Shown piece by piece: positions 13,225 through 25,829 of a stretch of 64,000 bases of DNA. Numbering within the stretch: the first letter of the stretch is position 1; every line of letters begins with the position of its first letter. This DNA comes from Mytilus galloprovincialis (taxonomy: Eukaryota; Mollusca; Bivalvia; Mytilida; Mytilidae), in NCBI RefSeq assembly GCF_965363235.1, contig NC_134843.1, forward strand, positions 44,649,035-44,713,034, read 5' to 3'. The position numbers and the translations under genes are program-made. Under the pieces are notes generated by a model. That model made no database searches, had not been told where the DNA came from, and was given only the letters and a program-made list of their open reading frames with translations.

Positions 13225-13907
13225 GGGGTGCTACTTAAACAAGTGATTTCATTATCACCTATTTCAATGATTTGATAAATTCAGTTATCACCTATTTAAG
13301 TGATTTTGGTGTTTCCTTTGATCTTCAAATGCTAATTTCATTGATTTTCCATATTTTCACAAACTTTTCTATAATTTTCCTACATAGATCAATTATCCCT
13401 TTATCTATGGATATTAACTTCACCAGTGCGCTTGAGCAGTAAGTTAGTGCGCTAAAGCATTTAAAAGTACCCTTGGGAATTGTTCTGTAATCAAATATTC
13501 ATTAACTACTCTGACTATCAGACAAAGGTCAACAATATTAGGTAACCTGATTGGTTTTCTTTAGAGTTAGAATGATATACTTCAAGGTTATGTCCTACCA
13601 ACTATTCCAGAAAATGCATATTTTAAATAAATTGTAAAAACTGACAGGCTTATCAAGCAAAAGACAATTTCTAGATGTACATAGTTGTTTTTTCAATGGA
13701 ATTCTTTTCTTTTTACCAATAAAAAAATCAAGCTTGTGAGAAAAATATCAAGAAAAAGTTATAAACACTTATTGAAGTGATCTTCTCAAATTACTTGTTT
13801 CAGTGATTTTAAAAAGTCTGTGTCTATTTATAGATTTTTTTTTAATATTTCACAGTCAAAATCACTTGAAGAAGTGATTCTGAAATCACTTGTTTAAGTA
13901 GTACCCC
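13225..13907. mobile_element. inverted-repeat element, about 680 bp, non-coding
   Basis: The left end GGGGTGCTACTTAAAC and the reverse complement of the right end GGGGTACTACTTAAAC match over about 25 bp with one difference. Inside are repeated copies of 'aagtgattt' in both orientations. The flanks contain similar cagtcagt / ctgtcagt words, but no clean target duplication is visible, so I cannot name a superfamily. Confidence 0.55.
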
Positions 13908-14164
13908 GGACTGTCAGTTGGGAAAACTTTGAGAAGTTCCCCTCATTAATCGCTGTTGTGAGTAGTATTGATTTAAATGGACAATAGATACCTGTAAATA
14001 ATAGGTTATTTAAACTGTGTAACTGAGTGGACCGTATCAAATGAAACTTGTGTGTTTGTTTATTTTGCTATCTTCTTCAGACTGAAAATAAATGGTCCTA
14101 CCATGCATTAAAACTTTCCTAGATGCATCAGTTTGTCTGTATTCATAGTAGATTTTTGAGTAAA

Positions 14165-14330
14165 AAACGGCCATATCAGATTTGCTCTAAATGCTTTGGT
14201 TTTTGAGATATAAGCCAAAAACTGCATTTTACCTCTATGTTCTATTTTTAGCTATGGCGGCCATCTTGGTTAGTTCTCCGGGTCACCAGACATAATTTTT
14301 CAACTAGATACCTGAATGGGATCATGTTCA
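14165..14330 (+). repeat. type B element fragment
   Basis: It repeats the 'cagatttgctctaaatgctt', 'aactgcattttacc', 'atggcggccatcttggtt' segment of the type B unit. It is isolated from the array ending at 12,910. Confidence 0.7.
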
Positions 14331-14553
14331 TGATGTTGATGGAACACTCCTTCGCTTTATCGATTTTCAAGGGAAAGGTCAAATAGGGCAAGTGTATTGG
14401 TATGTTTGGGCTTACTTTTTCATTACAATGGTAAAAATAAGATTATATATCTCGGATGACAATAATATTGATTATAATGCTCCAGAGTAGTTATATAAGA
14501 AACAACTGCGCACTTTAATTTATCCAGTGAGCTCTTGTGCATTGCATTGTGCA

Positions 14554-14987
14554 TAGTCTGAGATTACTCTGACGTCCAACGGCTGTTTTGCCAGACAAGC
14601 TAGGGCCGTGGGACGTCAGAGCTCGTCCCATATCAAAAAGTGGATATTTGCCCACCCAAAATAGATGCGCTGCTTCGTCGCTTCTGGTGCCGACTGGCGG
14701 CCTTGAAATTATATCAATCGGGCATCAATCTGTTCATTTTTCATTTATCTATTCATTTATGTAAATTTCACCTACATGTACCTGCCAACCTTTATTTTTC
14801 CATATTTAGACAGATTTCACTGTGACCCATCGATTCAGACATTTTTCTTTTATTTTCAAATGGACTTCAAATTACGAAGGATTTCGCGACCTCGAGACTC
14901 AAATATGCAAATAATTATACTTTTATGTCCCACAGCCCCAGCTTGTCTGGCAAAACAGCCGTTGGACATCAGAGTAATCTCAGACTA
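14554..14987. mobile_element. MULE-like MITE with about 62-bp TIRs and 9-bp target duplication
   Basis: The element starts TAGTCTGAGATTACTCTGA and ends with the inverse. The arms match over about 62 bp with few differences and include 'aacggctgttttgccagaca'. The 9-mer CATTGTGCA stands at 14545-14553 and again at 14988-14996. Long TIRs with a 9-bp duplication are typical of Mutator-like elements. At 434 bp with no transposase it is a MITE. Small reading frames inside are not convincing genes. Confidence 0.8.
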
Positions 14988-15260
14988 CATTGTGCATAAC
15001 AGTCCACATTTTGGTTTCTGAAACGTATAGATATTATCTTGTATTCGGTTCTTTCCTCTAGAGTTTTCTATGCCCATTACTTAACATGAACTGGATGCAA
15101 TATTATATCAATCACTGAGGATATATGTGTATTTCGGGATCCTGGAATTCTTTTTTTTCGAATTTCATGATGTCTGTTTGTCAGGATTTAAATTTCTTTA
15201 AATTGGGACCTACTGATTTCATGTTTTAAAGCCTGGGATTTCAGGATCAGGACCCCTCTG

Positions 15261-15261
<1 letters not shown>

Positions 15262-15292
<31 letters not shown>
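15262..15292 (+). repeat. homopolymer run of 31 C
   Basis: An uninterrupted C run in an otherwise AT-rich region. Its length may be unreliable in the assembly. Confidence 0.9.
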
Positions 15293-15295
<3 letters not shown>

Positions 15296-16080
15296 CGGTC
15301 CTCTATGGTTGGGTTGTTGTCTCTTTTGACACATTCCCCATTTCCATTCTCAATTTTAATTTTACCAATATATCATTAGTAGATAATTTAGACATAAGCT
15401 TATTTTGAAACAATTTCCTAGTTTTCATGAGTTTTCTAGCACAGCATAGGTGTTACATTTGTACCTAACTGTGGTTTGCTTTTGTTTGTTGGTTAGATAT
15501 TCTGCAAGCTGCTTTCTGTGATTTTTGACATCCATTACTTTTACAAATTACTGATCAAAATCCATTCCTCACGTTGTAGTTAACCTTATTTTTCTATTTA
15601 ATCGAAAGTGCTGTGCGTGGTTTCGAGTATTGAAGAGCAAAAGTAAGGGTTGAAAGTTGTTTACATGTTGATAAGTGGGAAAAGTGTAGGCTTTATTTCG
15701 TTCCCATTATATTTTCGCCCTAGATCGGTTCGCCCCTTGAAGTGAATCCGAATAGAATATATTTCAAAGATATACACCTAAATGATTCGTCATCATACAA
15801 TTTCATATGCTTTTTGTTTGTTTTTACATATATATCAATGAGAATATCGGGTTATAAACCATCGACATTCTTCGAAGGTATCTAAGAAAATACTGGTACG
15901 AGTTGACATAAATCTAGAGCGGAAAGGCAACCATCAATGATTTACCGTTTAGTGTATTCCACAAATTTCCGGTATGAACTCCAATGCCAGAATTATTTGC
16001 ATTAACTCAGAAAATGTCAATGGTTAGTTCCCGCTAAGTATAATACGAAACAAAGTATTTAATTATAGTAAACACAGGCT

Positions 16081-16983
16081 ATTATCTAACATCGTGGGAA
16101 ACTACTTGGAAAATGGCATTCCACCCAGATAAGTGTAATGTAATTTCAGTCACCAGAAATAAAAAAACAATCACATTTAACTACACATTACACAATCATT
16201 CATTAGAACATGTAACAACAGCAAAATATCTGGGGTCACCATCAGTTCCAACCTTAAATGGGATGTGCATATTAACAACATATGCAAGAAAGCTAATAGC
16301 ACACTAGGCTTTCTAAGGAGGAACCTGAACATAAGTTCAACATCCATTAAAGAGCAAGCATATAAGTCCCTAGTAAGACCATCACTAGAGTATGCTTGCT
16401 CTGTTTGGGATCCATACTTACAACAAGACATAGATAGCATTGAAAAAGTTCAAAGGAGGGCTGCACGTTTTTTTACCAACAAATACAGAAACACCTCAAG
16501 CGTTGGTAACATGTTACAACATCTTGAATGGCGCAGTCTCTCTGACAGAAGAAAAGACTCCAGATTGGTAATGCTTTACAAAATTGAACACGAAAAGGTT
16601 GCAATTCCTAAAAATAATAAATTAATTCCTCAAAAAAGACAAACAAGACATTCTAATTCGAACAGCTTCCAAATTCCATCCTGCAAAACACAGTACAGAA
16701 AAGAATCATATTTTCCAAGAACTATTACCGACTGGAACAAACTACCAGATAACATTGTAAATTGCACTTCAGTAGACTCCTTCAAATCTTCAATCTCAAA
16801 GCATCAATATTAATTACAACATCTTACTTTATTATACAAAACATTTTATATTTTTAATTTTTCATATTTTTTTTTAAAACTTGTACATTTTTTCAATCTA
16901 TGTCTTGTTGTAAGTTTCCTCCTGTGACATAATCTTCAATTTGTTGAAGGCGGTCACTATATGGTAGAAGTAGAAGTAGAAGT
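16081..16983 (+). mobile_element. 5'-truncated LINE, CR1/jockey-group reverse transcriptase 3' end
   Basis: The C-terminal part of a non-LTR reverse transcriptase: W..W.M.FHPDKCN, then the KYLG block, KANSTLGFLRRNL, SLVRPSLEYACSVWDP and a basic RRAARFF block. It stops at 16,813. One frame break lies near 16,235-16,265, between the two reading frames 16113-16307 and 16265-16813. A 3' UTR of about 150 bp ends in a (tagaag)n-like tail at about 16,963-16,982, as many LINEs end in short tandem repeats. The copy is dead: it is truncated and frameshifted. The exact clade is not resolved. Confidence 0.85.
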
Positions 16984-17022
16984 CTGACAATTAACATCCA
17001 CATGTATAAAATATAAATCCAT

Positions 17023-18170
17023 AACAAATCGCCCCACACCTAATCGCCCCAATTTTTTATAAACTCGTCCCAATTTGGTTTACCAACTCGCCCCACTTAT
17101 AAAAAGGGTAAAATCCTATTGAAAATAGTTTGGATTAATTACCCCAATTATGAAAAGGGTTAAAATCCCACTAAAATAAGGTCTGCCAACTCGCCCCACT
17201 CATAAATTTTTCATTTTTGTTTGTTTTCATTTTCAAACCATAATCCGAACTTACCAATCAATTTTCTAACAACAATAAAACCTGCTTAGACTACTTTTAC
17301 TACCAAAAACAAGACGCACACTTATTGGAAACATTGTTAGTAAATGAATGAACAGGCATTCTCTTTGATAATTACTTGAAAGTAACATTTGCCTTTCAAT
17401 GATAGGTCGATAGTGTTGTACTGTTGAATACACCTAATCGCTATTTATTCCATTCCGGATAAGTTCTAAAATTACACAACTTTTTCATCCAGTTGAAGCT
17501 ATCTGAGACCCTGTTTAAACAATTCACCATGCATGATACTTTTTAATGAGACCTGTTTAAACTACCGTAAATACTTCAAACAAAATATTTTTTACTTCAA
17601 TTTTAATTTCGAAAAAAGTGGATCATACTATATCAAAGTTTCTTGATGATCACTTTCTAAAGTTTTTTCTCCCTCAGCTCACTACTGATGACCTCCATTT
17701 TTCGGCCGGTGACCCAAACAGGAAGTTGTATAAATGACTGTTTTTCCCGGAATGGACTAAATAGCGATAAGGTGTATTATTCTTAATTCAAAGACAAAAG
17801 TAACCAATTTGGTAAGTGCTATGATAACCAAGCTTTTAATTGAAATCCTTTATATCTATAATTATCATTTCAGATTTAGTGAAACATCATTTATTTCAAT
17901 AATAATAATTTTTCGTTTTTTTGTATTTTGTGTAGATTAGTTTTCATTTAAGCAGTGGGGCGAATTAGCAGACATGACAATTATATATTCTTGTAGATAT
18001 TACCATTTTTCATTAAGTGGGGCGAGTTGGCAGGAGTAATATTAACAGGATTTAACCCTTTTTCACAAGTGGGGCGAGTTGGTAAACCAGTTTGGGGCTA
18101 TTTCTTTAAACATTGTTAAAAGTGGGTTGAGTTGGTGAAGAAGTAGGGCGATTTTCCAGTGGGCGATTTG
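17023..18170. mobile_element. fold-back element with GGGGCGA-rich inverted termini
   Basis: The left terminus (17023-17215) contains several 'cgccccac' motifs; the right terminus (17945-18170) holds the inverse 'gtggggcga' motifs, so the ends pair as imperfect inverted repeats. An inner inverted pair lies at about 17432-17460 and 17745-17775 (aatacaccTaatcgctattt and its complement). Outer ends read ACAAATCGCCC and the inverse. The word TCCATA lies just outside both ends and may be a target duplication. There is no coding sequence. Confidence 0.7.
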
Positions 18171-18949
18171 TCCTGCTTCCATAAAATCTCTTGAATACTT
18201 TTAATAGATCAACTTAGAACCTCTTCTTTTTTTTGTGTTGCTGTCTAATTATAACAAAATTGATCATGAGTTTTTTCCCAGTACAAATTCAGTATTAATT
18301 CAGCCCATTGTCTTTGATAAAACGTGTCAATACAACAACCTGTCTAAATTTGATAGTTTCTGCAAAGGTAACATTTCCTTCTGCAACAATGAACCGATCA
18401 GGAAATTATGAACTATAATTTGCATATAAAGCACCATAATTCAGTTACCTTGTTTTGTAACCCCCATTGACATAATGGTTACATTGGTACATCATACAAA
18501 CTATCATAAATCATCATATTCAGAAATTCTCAAATCCTGGTTCATTTGTAACCTCTGTTGACTCAAAGAAGAGGCTGAGCCTTCTATGACCTGTGTTTTG
18601 TATCCATTTAGATCTCACTTGTTATGCCATTAACATCAAGAGGGCTGAGGAAAACCCTAGTTCTATGGGGCCATCATTCTACAGAAATAACTGATCCTGA
18701 TTTCAGTGATTTTTTTAGAGGGTTTAAAGTTTAAATTCTGGCCCCCTTATCCTTTCAGTTAAATCCTCATCTTTAAAAATAAATTCTAAGGAAAAACTGT
18801 ATCCTAACAGGTACCAATAAGAACAAAATTAAATTATCTTCAGCATTGTTAAATATCTTATTGCATCTTAAAATGAAACACACCATCAGAGAATATTTGC
18901 TCTGATTGGAAGAAATTGCAGGTGTAGTCAAAATTTGTTTTTGGCTTGC

Positions 18950-19050
18950 CTGTCCATTCTTTTGATGTGTTTTATCATTTGATTTTGCAATTTGATTAGA
19001 GACTTTCTGTTTTGAATTTTTCTCGGAGTTCAGTATTTTTGTGATTTTAC
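18950..19050 (+). repeat. dispersed repeat, family R2 fragment
   Basis: It shares 'gatgtgtttta', 'tttgattttgcaatttgatt' and 'ctcggagttcagtatttttg' with the other R2 copies in the window. Confidence 0.65.
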
Positions 19051-19240
19051 TTTTTGCTGCTCACATTTTTATGGTAGCAATTTTTATATAATTTAATGTA
19101 ATTGCATAACCCCTTTTATATAAAAATTAAAAAAAGGTTCTTGATCTTGATGACCTGAGGGATATAGGGCTAGTTATCACTAATTACTTATACACTTATG
19201 AAGATCGACACACAGGAAAAAAAGATGGATCAAGATAAAT

Positions 19241-20267
19241 CAGGGTTAGCAAAGTATTACCCGCCCGGGAAAACCCAGGCGGGAATTCCAGTGTTTTCCC
19301 AGGCTGGGCAATACTCCAAGAAATGGGTAACACTGGTCAATATGATTTTTTAAGCATATTTCAACACAAAATAGTAAAGACTTGTTGTAGTTTCATAGTA
19401 TTATAGCTAAATATATACATTTTATACAGATAACCATAGAGAGTCACTTCTAGAAGATTGAAATTCAATTTCATTCTTTTCTCCACTACTTCTATAATGG
19501 AAAAGGCCTCTCTCAATAATTCTCCTAAAAGTCTATTAAATCGCCAATGTAGGCAGAATACAAAATTTGAACATTTTAGGATACCTTAATTTCCTTGAAT
19601 TGTTTCAATAATCCAAAAAAAATGCAGTGTATATGTGAACTATGAATTTAAATTTCTTAACTTATGCAATCATATTGCTAAAAAAACACCCTACAGGGTC
19701 AAGTCATTAACACTTATAGAAATGAAAAGGTTGAATATTGTTATATAAAAATATTTCTGACTTTATCTAAATAATTACTCATTAATTAGTGATGTACATA
19801 TAAATTATGCAAAAGTAATTTTTCTTACATTTTCTTATTAATTCTTAACATGCTTAATGTAAGTTATATACATTTGAAAAAATGAATTCTTTGAATTTAT
19901 GTTAGCAGTTTGACCAATCTAGATGGGAGGGCGATTTAATAGACTTTTAGGAGAATTATGGAGAGAGGCCTTTTCCATTAATATTTGTCTAATGTGTGTC
20001 TACATGTTAACTTGTCTCATAGTTGCTAGAATAGTACTTTTTCAAATGTACATTGTATGACACTTGTATTATCAGACTCTCAAACAAGTAAACTTATTTA
20101 TAAATCAAAATGTTCTTTATAAATATCTTAAATGTATTGCATTTGAGTTTGATCACTAAATCCTTTTTAAAATTCAGGTCAATATTTTATATTACCCAGT
20201 ATTACCCAGTAAAACTCGGGTTTTCACAGTATTTCCCACTGGGCTGGGCAATACTCATAAAACCCTG
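19241..20267. mobile_element. hAT-like non-autonomous fold-back with 8-bp target duplication
   Basis: The ends CAGGGTT / AACCCTG are inverted and flanked by the identical 8-mer AGATAAAT (19233-19240 and 20268-20275), the duplication length of the hAT superfamily. Subterminal regions carry 'ctgggcaatact' motifs. Inside, an almost perfect inverted pair of about 50 bp lies at 19,486-19,542 and 19,930-19,981. There is no transposase frame, so it must have been mobilised in trans. Confidence 0.85.
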
Positions 20268-20657
20268 AGATAAATAGAAGATTAATTGCATCACTCAAAC
20301 TGAATCACTTTACAAATGTAAAAGTAAAAACACAAAAATTAACTGCAACTTGCAATTGACAATCTGAAGATATTTTGAAGTTTATAATAAAATTGTTAAA
20401 TGTATCCAGATAACATTCAGAATACAAAAAATGTAAAAAGATGCATGTTGAATGGTCTATTTTTACGTCATTTCCAATTTATGTACATTAAAAACTTTTC
20501 AGTTTTAAACTATGGTCCTTCTCAAATACCTTTTCAATGCTTTACAAATATGGATATGAAACTTTAATGTAGTGCTTATCATCAATCCAAAAAAATCATT
20601 TTGTTTATCTGTAAACAACCATGTTTATTAGTTAATATATTCCATAATTTTTGACAG

Positions 20658-23600
20658 GTGAGAATGGGCAAGTTGATGTTCTGGTACATAGTACAGACGT
20701 GTTCACATGTGGTATTTGTGAGCATAATGAAGAAAACCTTATAGATTTTTTAAAACACAAGATACAACGTAAGTAATAAGTATTAATATTGTTAAATGTT
20801 ATTTTGAGCTTTGCCTTAAGAGGTATTACATGTAGCTATGTTATATATGAGATATATGAAAATAAAGATTTATTTTTTTGTTCATTCATTAATGAAAGTC
20901 GTGAAAGTGAAATAGTGAATTTATAATGTTAAACAAGCTTTAAGCAGCCAGTTTGGTTCTATTTTATCAAACATTTCTGATGAACTTTTCACTTGCAAGT
21001 GAATATTTCAATCTCTTTAATCTGTATGCCTATGACCTAAGTCCTTCAATTAAACCCCTTAAGCTGGAGATGGATTATATATATATATATATATATAAGA
21101 AGATGTGGTATGAGTGCCAATGAGACAACTCTTCATCCAAGTCATAATTTGTAAAAGTAAACTATTATAGGTCAAAGTATGTTCTACAACAGATAGCACC
21201 TTGACTTAAACAGAACAGCAAACTATAAAGTGCCCCAAAAAAAGACTTGTGTAAAACCATTCAAACAGGAAAACCAACGGTCTAATCTAGATGAAAAACA
21301 AGAAACATTAATGAACCACATCAACAAATAACAACCACTGAACATCAGGTTCTTAACTTAGGACGGTGCAAACAAACACAGTGGGTTTAAACATACCAAC
21401 CTTCACCCTTACCTTGAACAATAGTGTAACATCACAACACTATAAAATATCAATTGAAATGGCTTAACTCAATCAAAAGACATATGAAAACAAACAAGTG
21501 GATATACACTGAATGGATGAATTTGATCTATGACACATGTATTCAGCTAAAAAAGGAAAAGAATGTTAACATTGAAAGTGAAACAAGGATGGACCATTTG
21601 GTTAACTGATTCTATCCATAAAACAATCAATCTTTATATACAGGTTAAAACATTGTTAAACATACTTTTAAACTTACAATATGAAATCAAACAGACCTAG
21701 AAAAATTCAATTGCATGTGACCGTTATCTTACATTTAGTATTTATATTTATCATGTTTATGTTTATATTGGGTTATATGACTGTCTGCAGGCCTCAGAGG
21801 TCAAAACATTTTATTGACGATGTACGTTATTGTATGACAAAGGGACTTTTTTCTTTTGTTTTAGATCAAGGACCAGGAAACTGCTATGTTTGTCAGCTAT
21901 GTAAGATTTCATATACTAAAGACTCCTCGCTCATTCAGCATTATAAAGTTAAACATAAAGTGTCATTGGTTCCAAGGAAAAAAAGGAGAAATAATTTTCA
22001 TGAGAAAGAAGATATTCAAGACATAACAAACATCATAGAGGAAAAAGGAAATGATTATGATCTTCAAATTGTAAATATGGAAAACCTTGATGTTGTCAGT
22101 TTATTAACCAGTGAAGGTTCTGACAACAGTAAATGTGACCCTAGTTATGAAAAAGACAGTAAAACAGATGGGCCTCAAACTGTTACACCTGATTGTGATA
22201 TTATTAATTATTGTGAAGAAATTCCTGCCTCAGTAACTGTTAACACAGCCATTGAAGATTCTTTGCCAATGGATCAAAGTGATGGGACAACAGAGATTGG
22301 ACATTTAGATCTAAAATCCGACAATGACTTGTCATTATCTTATACAGGACCAGTTGCTATCAAAGATAATCAGGAAATTGTGCAAACAAATTCATCACAT
22401 GAAGAAAACAGTGTTGTCACTTGCAATATTGAAATAATAAGCTTGGATGAACCCAATAATGATCTTTTTATTGATGATGACGAATCACAGGAAAGAAATT
22501 TAAAATATGAAAATGATGATAAAACAGATGAAAATGATTTCTTTTTTTGTGTGAAAACAAATTTAAATGCCGGAAAAACTATTATTTATGAAAGACAAAA
22601 TTTGTGCTGTATATATTGTAATTACCAAGATATGGTATTGGCAAACTTGTATCAACACATGTCTGATCAGCATTTAGATCACATGAATACCAAGGAAGAA
22701 CTCAAGCTGGAAAACACAAATGACAATATAAAGCTGATGAAGTTTTCTGAATATAAAAGGATTTGCTTAAAATATCACATGGGATCTAGCAGGAAGAACA
22801 GAAATACCGAAATGCAAGACCAAGCAGGAGAATTTCCCTGCAGTAAATGTGATAAAATATTTACTAGATTGCGTTATTTGAAAAAACATATCACCCTCCA
22901 TAAACCTGAAAAACCTTTTCTCTGTGATTTTTGTGGGAAATCGTTTAAAACTCAAACCTACCTTACTATACATCATCGCTCACATTCCAAGAAGTCGTAC
23001 GAATGTGAACAATGTGATTTCTCATCATCAAATACTGCCTTAATACATATACACAGGCAACAGCATAACAATGGGTGTGTTTTATGTGATATCTGTGGAA
23101 ATGCATACTCTGATAAATCAACCTTAACAAAACACAAACGTGTTCATGATCCTAATCGTCCATATCAGTGCAACTACCCAGGATGTACTTGGCGGTTTTT
23201 AACAGAAGTTATGTGCCGGGCACATCAAAGGAATCATGACACAGAAGGAAAATTTAAATGTTCCCATTGTGGTTATGTCTTTCGACACAAACATCATGTC
23301 AAAAGGCATGAAGCTCAAGTGCATGGTATTAAAAATCAACCTATTAAGATTGATGATAAAACAGATAGTGGATTAGAACCATCAAGTATGAACAACATAC
23401 AGAGTATTAATGAAGTCAAAAACACAAATGAATTGCAGGAAAAAGATACATCTACAGTTAACGTTATAGTAGAATCGACAGAAGAAAGCACTTGTTTACA
23501 GGAGTCTGTGTCTGGTGGTCAGTTAGTAATTACAACAGACACTGAAGGGAATGCCTTGAATTATCAACTCACAGAAATTTCCAATATAGCTTTAATGGAC

Positions 23601-23726
23601 TCCGGAGGAGGGAGAACAATTATTATTCCTCAAATTGACTATGGAAACGTTGTTTTGCAGAGGGTGGAAAATGCAGTTGGTGATTCACCCATGATTAAAG
23701 TTACAGAATTAAAAGAGAATATATGA
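20658..23726 (+). CDS. C2H2 zinc-finger protein, 3' two exons
   Basis: A probable nuclear DNA-binding transcription factor. Exon 20658-20768 (after ttttgacag, before gtaagt) reads ENGQVDVLVHSTDVFTCGIC.. and joins in phase to exon 21865-23726, which starts after tttgttttag and ends TGA. The large exon has eight C2H2 modules. One is at about 21.89 kb (CQLC..H..H) and one at about 22.61 kb (CIYC..H..H). Six are clustered at 22.83-23.33 kb, the seventh with C-x4-C spacing. Acidic, low-complexity stretches separate the first two and the cluster, and a 100-residue tail follows. The short exon, with its VLVHSTDVFTCGIC opening, resembles the ZFP64 N-terminus; orthology is not shown. The apparent start at 21,681 with a hydrophobic leader is intron read-through. 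The first exon was not found upstream of 20,658. Confidence 0.85.
21098..21540 (+). repeat. dispersed repeat, family R1 copy in a zinc-finger gene intron
   Basis: It begins 'agatgtggtatgagtgccaa' and continues with 'gagacaactct', 'aaaccattcaaacaggaaaacc' and 'accactgaacatcaggtt'. The closest copy in the window is 56.66-57.19 kb. An (AT)n tract (21,075-21,097) sits at its left edge. Confidence 0.75.
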
Positions 23727-24179
23727 TATTTTGTGTCAATTGTTTTAGTATTTTATCATTATTTTTATTTCAGGGCCTCTTACATGTTATAACTGACTAT
23801 ATATGCAGAAAGGGTTTAACTCATTGTTGAATGCTGTTTAGTAGCCTATAGTTGTAAATTTCTGTGTCATTTGATCACTTTTGGAGAGTTGTATCATTCT
23901 TATTCATATCTTCTTATTCTCATAGGATCATGTACCCAATACAAGATTGCATGAACCATTATAAACAGGGATTCCGCTTTAAGATTTTTTAGCAATGGCT
24001 TCATGAAAAGATATTAATTAGTTTTAAATTCAGTTATCATTGTCATCTGGCTTACAGTTGTCAGCCATATAAATTTTTAACTTGATGACAGAATGCATCT
24101 AAGTAGAATACTAGCTTGCATCAACAAAGATATTTCACTCTTGCCTACTTTTTATTGTTTCAGAAATTTTAGAAAAACT

Positions 24180-24510
24180 TAACAACAAAAAGACAAACAA
24201 GTCCACAAAATACTTCATAGAAAACTAAAGAAGTGAGCATCACAAACCCCACGCAGGTCTCAGGTGCTCTGGATTGTTGACAGACACTAGGCCTACTCCA
24301 CAAAATGTCCCTATCATTCTGATGGCCAGTACAAATTCAATGATCAGTCTCATTAAGTGACAAGGTGACAACCCTATTCAGTAAGAGGACATGATTGTGG
24401 GCATCAGTGGCACAGGTTAGGGTTAACAGCTGATATCCAGAAAGGTTAATAACCAACATGAGATGGCCTCTGTAAAACTGTCGAATGAATGACTTGAACT
24501 TCAATACTTA
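24180..24510 (-). mobile_element. old copy of the 3' part of a reverse-transcriptase element
   Basis: A diverged relative of the copies at 30.1, 51.55 and 52.7 kb. Shared words in order are 'aaaagacaaaca', 'atagaaaactaaag', 'aaccccac', 'tctcaggtgctc' and a final block ending 'cttgaacttca'. Divergence suggests it is older than the others. Confidence 0.55.
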
Positions 24511-25319
24511 GATCCTTGATTCATTGGGTTTATTTTAAGTGTCAACCCATGGCCACAATCAAAGAAATCCTATAAATGCATTATGTATAAATAGTAAACA
24601 CAATCTCTTGAATATTGCTCAACTGGGTACTATGTATATATACTCAATATGCAGGGGCTAAAAATCCATTATCTGATTTATTTATAATAGTTTCCATGGT
24701 TTCCAGTGATCTATGTTATTATGTATGACTGTCAAGTCAATGACACAGGATGGCAAAGGACAAGGTACGATAAGGCCTGTTTTTGGCCCCCCTATTTTCT
24801 CATTTTTCAAATTCTGTTTTTGAAAGCTGCTTATTATGTCAAAATATTCCCTAATGCTTGAAGTTTGTTAGGATGAACTTCAAAACCACTAATTCTAGCA
24901 TCTGGGTGAGGTGAGGGATGTTAACTTTCTGTTATTATTCAAATATTGTAATGATTATTCACTTTCCAGGTGTTTTGTACAATATTTTTTTAGTTTTTAA
25001 GTGCCTGCGCCAACGTCACCCAGGAATTTTTTTATTCGGATGTATTTAGCACTGTAATTTTTCTGTTTAAATCGACGTAATTTTCTCTGGGTCTTGTAGA
25101 CTCACCCTAATAAATTTTAAGAAACAATGACAAAAAATAGTAGTTTTTCTTTGTTTTGGCTTTTTTGGTGCCCTTTAAGTTAACCCCTCAAACCTCACCC
25201 ATTTTCTGAAATTAATGGTTTTGAAGTTCTGCCAAACAAACTTCTGATGTACGGTAGTTGTCGATTGTTTATGTAATTTATACCTGTTTCTCGTTTTTCG
25301 GTTTTTTATTTTATATAGA

Positions 25320-25490
25320 TTAGACCGTTGGTTTTCCCGTTTGAATGGTTTTACACTAGTAATTTTGGGGCCTTTTATAGCTTGCTGTTCGGTGTAGGCC
25401 CTACATTGACCTATAATGGTTTACTTTTTTGTTATTTTGATGGAGAGTTGTCTCATTGGCAGTCCCACCACATCTTCCTATGTCTATCCA
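25320..25490 (-). repeat. dispersed repeat, family R1 copy
   Basis: Reverse orientation to the 21.1-kb copy: 'gaccgttggttttcccgttt', 'gaatggttttacac', 'ggagagttgtctcattggc', 'ccacatcttc'. Further R1 pieces are at 26,640-26,690, 29,420-29,585, 32,255-32,450 and 32,495-32,610. Confidence 0.7.
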
Positions 25491-25829
25491 AACCGTAGGA
25501 AATATTTTAGCGTGATAAGTAGCTTTCCAAAGCAGAATAGGGGGGGCCAATAACTGTCCTTATGCTACCTTGTCCTTTAATATTGAATTAAGTGACTGAT
25601 TGATTAACAATTTCCAGTATAAATCAAAAGCAGACCACCAGGGTTCTGTTTTATCTTTAACTCTTTCACTAAGTTTTTATTGACATTAATTATTCAGAGA
25701 ATTATGAATGCAAATTTCAGGATTCAAAATAATTATGAGGAATCAATTTTGTACATACTGTAATAGAAATGAATGGAATGTATAGTATATTACCTTTTGT
25801 TAGCCTTAATTCAAAACGTACAAAATGTA

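Noticed and set aside
16177-16440. 87-codon frame on the minus strand
   Set aside because: It is the antisense of the LINE reverse transcriptase.
21681-21864. N-terminal extension with a hydrophobic stretch on the zinc-finger protein
   Set aside because: A strong acceptor (tttgttttag) ends at 21,864, and the upstream exon 20,658-20,768 joins in phase; the extension is intron sequence.
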